Shown here in pieces: positions 13,416 to 17,369 of a stretch of 17,369 nucleotides of DNA. This DNA is from JBDZUZ01 sp040255445 (lineage in GTDB: Bacteria > Planctomycetota > Phycisphaerae > Phycisphaerales > UBA1924), in the NCBI GenBank assembly GCA_040255445.1, contig JBDZUZ010000082.1, positions 1-17,369 of the forward strand. Direction: 5' to 3'. Under the pieces are notes generated by a model. The model saw only the letters and a list, made by a program, of their open reading frames with translations, ran no database searches and was not told the DNA's origin. The translations under genes and the position numbers were made by a program. How positions within the stretch are numbered: position 1 is the first letter of the stretch; each line of letters starts with the position of its first letter.

Positions 13416-14638
13416 GCCTTGGTGTCCGTGCTGCCGCCCGCGAGCTGGCGACCGATCACTTCGATGAGCTTGTCGCGCGTTTCTTCGAGAGTGAGCCCGA
13501 CGCGGGCGCCGGCCGCGCGGACATGCCCGCCGCCGCCGAACTCGCGCGCCACCGCGTTCACATCCACCGCGACCTTGCCATCGCCCAGCGGCGGCTTGCT
13601 GCGGAGGCTGATCTTCGTGAGCACGCCCCGGCTCGCCGCGTTGACCATCGCGGGCGCATCAGGCGCCGACGAGCCCTCGAGCGATTCCTCCGATGTCCCG
13701 GCCTCGGTCAGCAGCACAGAGACGCGCACCGATGGGATCGACTGCGGGTGGTCGATGAAGCCTCCCGAATCTCCCGGCTGCGCGCCGCACTCGGACAGGT
13801 CCCGCTTGCGGATCGACATCACCGCGATCTGGTCGTGCGCGAAGAGCTGTGTCGACTCGAGCGCCCGCGCCAGGAGGTGCAGCCGCGCCAGCGTCTCCTG
13901 CTGCTCGATGATCGCGTACAGCCTCGTGTGCTCGGCGCCCGACTTGATCAAACGGCCCGCGGTCTCCATAACCCGCTTGTCGACATTGCTGTGCCGGAAC
14001 CAGCCCGTGTCGGTCGCGAGGCCCAGGTAGAGCGGCGTGGCGACCTCCGCCGGCAGTTCTTCGATCGTCTTCTTGCCCAGGAGGATTCGGCAGAGTTCCG
14101 CCGCGGGCTGGCACGCCGCGGCAGCCGAGGTGTCGATGTGCCGCATCGCCGCGACCTCGGGGTCGCCCTGCACATGGTGATCGATGATGATGGTGTCGTC
14201 GGTGCGCTTCCGCAGCCATTCGGCCACAGGCTCGAGCTGCGACCACGAGCCGGTGTCGGCGATCAGGATCGCATCGAAGTCCTCGTGCGGCGCGGGCCCT
14301 TCCGGTGGCACGGCGTCGCGCGGCGTCTTCTCCGCGACGACATCGAGCCAGGGCGGGAGCGGCCCTGCGTACCACACCCTCGCCGGCGCTTCGCGGCCCG
14401 CGCCGGCTCCCCCGCCCGCCACCTCACGCAGGTTGATCGCCCGCGTGATCGCGAGGGTCGAGCCGACCGCATCGCCATCGGGCTTGAGGTGCGTGAGCAC
14501 GAGCACGCGCCGCGCGTGCGCCAGTCGTGTCGCGATCTGATCGAGCGTCGCCGTCGTGGACCACGTCGTAGCAGGATCGCCCGCGGGATCAGTGGCGGCG
14601 TTGGTGGAAGGGTTGGTGGTGGGGTCGGTCGTGCTCAA
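13412..14638 (-). CDS. nrnA: DHH-family nanoRNase/pAp phosphatase, NrnA-like
   Basis: The 408-residue protein is a DHH-DHHA1 phosphoesterase. Metal-binding motifs are in order: LTHLKPDGDAVGS (His50, Asp54, Asp56), IADTG (Asp128), IIDHH (Asp153, His154, His155) and LATDTG (Asp210). The DHHA1 substrate-binding motif FGGGGHVRAAG is at 367-377. NrnA-type enzymes degrade two- to five-base RNAs and dephosphorylate pAp in the cytoplasm; RecJ-like activity is less likely at this size. The DHH part carries an extra Gly/Ala/Pro-rich piece (about 74-118). The first 30 residues are Thr/Asp/Pro/Ala-rich low complexity. The start is a TTG (14638) with GAGG five bases ahead; no ATG lies in frame between the ribF stop and the conserved domain. 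It follows ribF by 60 bp and overlaps the methyltransferase at ATGA. Adjacent ribF and nrnA genes recall the infB-rbfA-nrnA-truB-ribF cluster of other bacteria. Confidence 0.9.
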   Translation of the reverse strand: MSTTDPTTNPSTNAATDPAGDPATTWSTTATLDQIATRLAHARRVLVLTHLKPDGDAVGSTLAITRAINLREVAGGGAGAGREAPARVWYAGPLPPWLDVVAEKTPRDAVPPEGPAPHEDFDAILIADTGSWSQLEPVAEWLRKRTDDTIIIDHHVQGDPEVAAMRHIDTSAAAACQPAAELCRILLGKKTIEELPAEVATPLYLGLATDTGWFRHSNVDKRVMETAGRLIKSGAEHTRLYAIIEQQETLARLHLLARALESTQLFAHDQIAVMSIRKRDLSECGAQPGDSGGFIDHPQSIPSVRVSVLLTEAGTSEESLEGSSAPDAPAMVNAASRGVLTKISLRSKPPLGDGKVAVDVNAVAREFGGGGHVRAAGARVGLTLEETRDKLIEVIGRQLAGGSTDTKA

Positions 14639-14698
14639 CAGATCCTCGTTTCTCGCGCCCGGAGCTGCTCCGATGCGGGTCGACTTGGTGTCCTCGCC

Positions 14699-15673
14699 TC
14701 AGGCCTTCGATTCTTGCGGGACCGATGCGGTGTCGATCACCCGCGCAACGCGTTCAACATCCCGCCGCAGCTGCGCCGTCAGCGCATCGATCCCCGCAAA
14801 GCGGACCTGATCGCGGATCCACGCGACGAAGTCCAGTTCCATCGACCATTCATAGTCGGGCAGGCCATCGATCGGGCGGAAGCCGGCCGCATCTTGATCC
14901 GCGCTCATCAGCAGATGCGCCTCGCAGCGGCGGTCCACACCGCTGAAGGTCGGCCGCGTCCCGATGTTCACCGCCGCGGCGAAGCTCCGGCCATCCGCCA
15001 GCTTCGCCACCGCGGCGTACACCCCATCGGCCGGGAGCATCGTTTCGGGTCGCAGGTTCGCGGTCGGGAACCCGATCGTGCGGCCGCGCTGGTCGCCCCG
15101 CACCACCGTGCCCGGCACGCGATACGGCCGCCCGAGGATCCGGGCGGCATCGCCAACCCGCCCGTGCCCCAGCAGCCAGCGGATCAATGTGCTCGAAGCG
15201 CGGGCCACGAGGTGATCGCCCAGCGTGATGCACTCGGGCTCGAGCACCTCGACCCCGAAGCCCATGCCGCGGCCGAGGATCTCGAGCACCGAGGTATCGC
15301 CGGCACGGTTGTGCCCGAAGCGGAAGTCCGGCCCCTCAACGATCCAGGCCGGGTGGTACCCCTCGACGCACCGGGCGATGAATTGCTCGGGCGTGAGGTT
15401 CAAGAACTCGGTCGTCGGGGTCAGCCGCACGACCTCATCCGCCCCGGCCGCCCGCAGCAGTTCGGTCCTGTGCGCGAGCGTCGTCAGCCGCGGCGGCTCG
15501 GCCCCGGGCCGCAGCACCGCCGCGGGGTGCGGGTCGAAGGTCATCGCCACCAGCCGACCCCGCGGACCCACCAGTTCCCGCCCCCGCCGCAGGAGCGCGG
15601 CGTGCCCCCGGTGGACACCATCAAAGGTGCCGATCGTCAGGGCGGTCAGGTGTGAGTGCGGGGCAGCGGCCAT
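14699..15673 (-). CDS. ribF: Bifunctional riboflavin kinase/FAD synthetase RibF
   Basis: The 324-residue protein has both halves of RibF. The N-terminal FMN adenylyltransferase (about 8-190) has TIGTFDGVHRGH at 13-24, the MTFDPHP strand, VEGPDFRFGHNRAG and ARASSTLIRWLL. The C-terminal flavokinase includes GTVVRGDQRGRTIGFPTANL, the NIGTRPTF strand and SMELDFVAWIRDQVRF. It converts riboflavin to FMN and then FAD in the cytoplasm. Length is near the usual 300-315. I start it at the ATG at 15673, which puts the GTFDG motif about 14 residues in, as is normal. The frame is open to an ATG at 15778, which has AGGGA before it and would add 35 Arg-rich residues, so that longer form is possible. No FMN riboswitch is visible upstream. 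nrnA and the methyltransferase follow on the same strand. Confidence 0.93.
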   Translation of the reverse strand: MAAAPHSHLTALTIGTFDGVHRGHAALLRRGRELVGPRGRLVAMTFDPHPAAVLRPGAEPPRLTTLAHRTELLRAAGADEVVRLTPTTEFLNLTPEQFIARCVEGYHPAWIVEGPDFRFGHNRAGDTSVLEILGRGMGFGVEVLEPECITLGDHLVARASSTLIRWLLGHGRVGDAARILGRPYRVPGTVVRGDQRGRTIGFPTANLRPETMLPADGVYAAVAKLADGRSFAAAVNIGTRPTFSGVDRRCEAHLLMSADQDAAGFRPIDGLPDYEWSMELDFVAWIRDQVRFAGIDALTAQLRRDVERVARVIDTASVPQESKA

Positions 15674-15863
15674 CAGGCGAGCGTAGGTGTTTGGCGGGAG
15701 CCGCGGCCGCGGCCCGGTTCGTCGGAGCCGGCATAAGGCATCCGCCCGGGCGATGAAACCGCGGTGTCGGATCTTCATGCTTCCCTATCATCCGCGGCCG
15801 CCCGGCACGCCCTTTCTGAAGGCGTCCACCCGCACCCGTTCCACAATCGGAGCGACCCTGCCC

Positions 15864-17369
15864 ATGGCCTTCTTCTCCCGCAAGCCCAAGACGCCGGTCA
15901 GCCAGCCCGAAACCGAAAAGCTGACCCCGAAGATGGTCAACGCCGTGACGGTCGCGACGCCCGTCCCCGCCGACCCCGCCCTCGCCGCGCGGATCTTCGA
16001 ACTCGGCAGCGAGATGCTCCGCCGGGCCCGCGGCCACAAGACCGGTTTGCTCTCCGCCAAGTTCTACAGCGATGCCCTCATGGAATGGTCCATGAAGGAC
16101 CCCAACTTCAAGGTCCAGATGTTCCGCTTCGTGGATGCCTTCCCCATGCTCCGCACGCCCGAGGCGGTGTACGAGCACCTGAGCGACTACCTGGGCCAGC
16201 CCGATGTCACCGTGCCCGCCCCGATCGCGACCGCCCTCAAGGCTGGGTCGGTGATGAAGGGCGCCGCCGCGGGTGTGATCAGCAAGCAGATCACCGGCAT
16301 GGCCGAGAAGTTCATCGCCGGCACCGATGCGAAGAGCGCGCTGCCGGGGCTCGAGAGACTCTGGAAGGACGAGATCGCCTTCAGTGTCGACCTGCTCGGC
16401 GAGGTCTGCGTCAGCGATGAGGAGGCCGACAGCTACGCGGCCAAGTACCTCGACCTGATCCAGAACCTGCCCGCGACCGTCGCCGGCTGGCCGTCGCGGC
16501 CGAAGCTCGAGAGCGATCACCTCGGCCCCATTCCGCGGACCAATGTTTCGATCAAGATCTCGGCGCTCAGCGCCCGCGTCGACCCGATCGACACCGAGGG
16601 CTCGATCAAGGACCTGATGAAGCGGATCGTTCCGATCCTCGAGACCGCCCGCGACCGCGGCGTCTTCGTCAACTTCGACATGGAGCACTTCGCGCTCAAG
16701 GACCTCACGCTCGAACTCTTCGAGCGCTGCGTCGAGGCCGTCGATTTCCAGGCCGGAATCGCGATGCAGGCGTACCTCAAGAGCGGCGAGTCTGATGCAC
16801 GCCGCATCCGCGACTGGGCCCGCAGAAAGAACAAGGTCGTGGTGGTGCGCCTCGTCAAGGGCGCGTACTGGGACGCCGAGACCATCAAGTCCGAACTGCA
16901 CGGCTGGCCATGCCCGGTCTGGCCGCAGAAGTGGCAGACGGATGCCTGCTTCGAGCGGATGACCGAGATCTTCCTCGACTCGATGCCGCGCCGCGCCGGC
17001 GAACCGGGCATCAAGCTCGCGCTGGGCAGCCACAACGTCCGCTCGATCGCCGCCGCCCTCGCGGGGATGGAAGCACGCAAGCTCCCGCGTGAATCGATCG
17101 AATTGCAGATGCTCCACGGCATGGCCGACCAGCTCAAGCACGCCGCGGCGGAGATGGGCATCCGCGTCCGCGAATATGTGCCGGTCGGCGAGATGATCCC
17201 GGGCATGGCGTACCTGGTTCGTCGACTGCTCGAGAACACCAGCAACGAGAGTTGGCTCAAGGCTGGTTTCATGGACAACGCCGATGCGGGCGCCCTGCTT
17301 CGGGCCCCGGCGCCCTCGCCCGGGCGCGCTTCGCCCGTTGTCCTCAACGACGTCGCCCCCGAGCGGAAC
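15864..17369 (+). CDS. putA: Proline dehydrogenase domain of PutA-like enzyme, cut by right edge
   Basis: The open frame runs from ATG 15864 to the window end with no stop (502 codons seen). An N-terminal helical part (about 38-215) leads into a proline dehydrogenase barrel. Visible motifs are RTNVSIKISALS (225-236), VNFDMEH (269-275), GIAMQAYLKS (298-307), VVVVRLVKGAYWDAE (325-339), GSHNVRS (388-394), ELQMLHGMAD (413-422) and EYVPVGEMIPGMAYLVRRLLENTSNESW (437-464), which holds the substrate-binding Arg pair. The enzyme oxidises proline to pyrroline-5-carboxylate with FAD. The seen part ends in a linker after the barrel (481-502, Pro/Ala-rich). An aldehyde dehydrogenase domain that makes glutamate very likely follows beyond the edge, but this is inference. 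No ribbon-helix-helix repressor domain is present at the start. GGAG ten bases before the ATG is a possible ribosome binding site. It is divergent from ribF, so a shared 190-bp control region is likely. Confidence 0.92.
   Translation, partial: MAFFSRKPKTPVSQPETEKLTPKMVNAVTVATPVPADPALAARIFELGSEMLRRARGHKTGLLSAKFYSDALMEWSMKDPNFKVQMFRFVDAFPMLRTPEAVYEHLSDYLGQPDVTVPAPIATALKAGSVMKGAAAGVISKQITGMAEKFIAGTDAKSALPGLERLWKDEIAFSVDLLGEVCVSDEEADSYAAKYLDLIQNLPATVAGWPSRPKLESDHLGPIPRTNVSIKISALSARVDPIDTEGSIKDLMKRIVPILETARDRGVFVNFDMEHFALKDLTLELFERCVEAVDFQAGIAMQAYLKSGESDARRIRDWARRKNKVVVVRLVKGAYWDAETIKSELHGWPCPVWPQKWQTDACFERMTEIFLDSMPRRAGEPGIKLALGSHNVRSIAAALAGMEARKLPRESIELQMLHGMADQLKHAAAEMGIRVREYVPVGEMIPGMAYLVRRLLENTSNESWLKAGFMDNADAGALLRAPAPSPGRASPVVLNDVAPERN

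Noticed and set aside
13523..15655. A 710-codon plus-strand frame opposite nrnA and ribF
   Set aside because: Both opposite genes have complete motif sets. This frame has none and shows antisense-type composition.
15786..15791. TATCAT as a -10 box for the proline dehydrogenase gene
   Set aside because: No acceptable -35 lies 16-18 bases upstream and there is no extended -10.
15621..17141. A 506-codon minus-strand frame opposite the proline dehydrogenase gene
   Set aside because: The plus strand here encodes unmistakable proline dehydrogenase motifs in one frame open to the edge. The minus frame is the shadow.

Overview
This window comes from a GC-rich bacterial chromosome. It most resembles the Planctomycetota, and the Phycisphaerae-like lineages in particular. 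The lineage call is an inference: it rests on high GC with strongly GC-biased third codon positions, GTG and TTG starts, a membrane protein with the N-terminal zinc ribbon C-P-x-C-x-Y-x-L-x-G-L...C-P-E-C that is common in that phylum, an ECF-type sigma factor paired with a small membrane protein, and planctomycete-like enzyme architectures. I see no rRNA, tRNA, CRISPR array, insertion sequence or prophage. Most of the window is ordinary chromosomal housekeeping DNA.

Layout. Positions 1-130 may hold the 5' end of a minus-strand gene that leaves the left edge, and 131-550 has no convincing gene. A minus-strand aspartate/glutamate racemase-family gene (551-1288) diverges from a plus-strand run: an HscB-like J-domain co-chaperone (1423-1977), two tandem CNNM/CorC-type membrane proteins whose genes overlap at ATGA (2017-3327, 3324-4310), and a membrane-anchored thioredoxin-fold protein (4382-4954). 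The last overlaps by 17 bp, tail to tail, a minus-strand DUF1015 gene (4938-6287), which diverges from purQ (6469-7320).

The accessory-looking patch is 7354-7771. It contains an intact Phd/YefM-type antitoxin gene with a near-consensus AT-rich promoter and an operator-like palindrome. Directly downstream is only the C-terminal tail of a ParE/RelE-type toxin, so this looks like a toxin-antitoxin operon that has lost its toxin. Next on the plus strand come the zinc-ribbon membrane protein (7866-9008), mnmA (9017-10231), and a three-gene group of a secreted protein, an ECF-like sigma factor and a small single-pass membrane protein (10309-12540). A candidate ECF-type promoter lies in front of this group.

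The right part is a minus-strand run, ribF (14699-15673), nrnA (13412-14638) and an N4/N6-type nucleic acid methyltransferase (12549-13415). The last two overlap at ATGA. It meets the sigma-factor group tail to tail across a 12-bp tandem duplication that gives both final genes two in-frame stop codons. The proline dehydrogenase part of a PutA-like enzyme starts at 15864 and runs off the right edge without a stop.

Functionally the window combines tRNA thiolation (MnmA), FAD synthesis (RibF), nanoRNA/pAp turnover (NrnA), purine synthesis (PurQ), Fe-S cluster maturation (HscB), proline catabolism (PutA), ion transport or ion sensing (the CNNM pair) and a probable cell-surface stress regulation module. 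I found no clearly new multi-gene system. The best candidates for closer study are the decayed toxin-antitoxin locus, the secreted protein/sigma/membrane-protein trio, the CNNM pair, and the methyltransferase coupled to nrnA.
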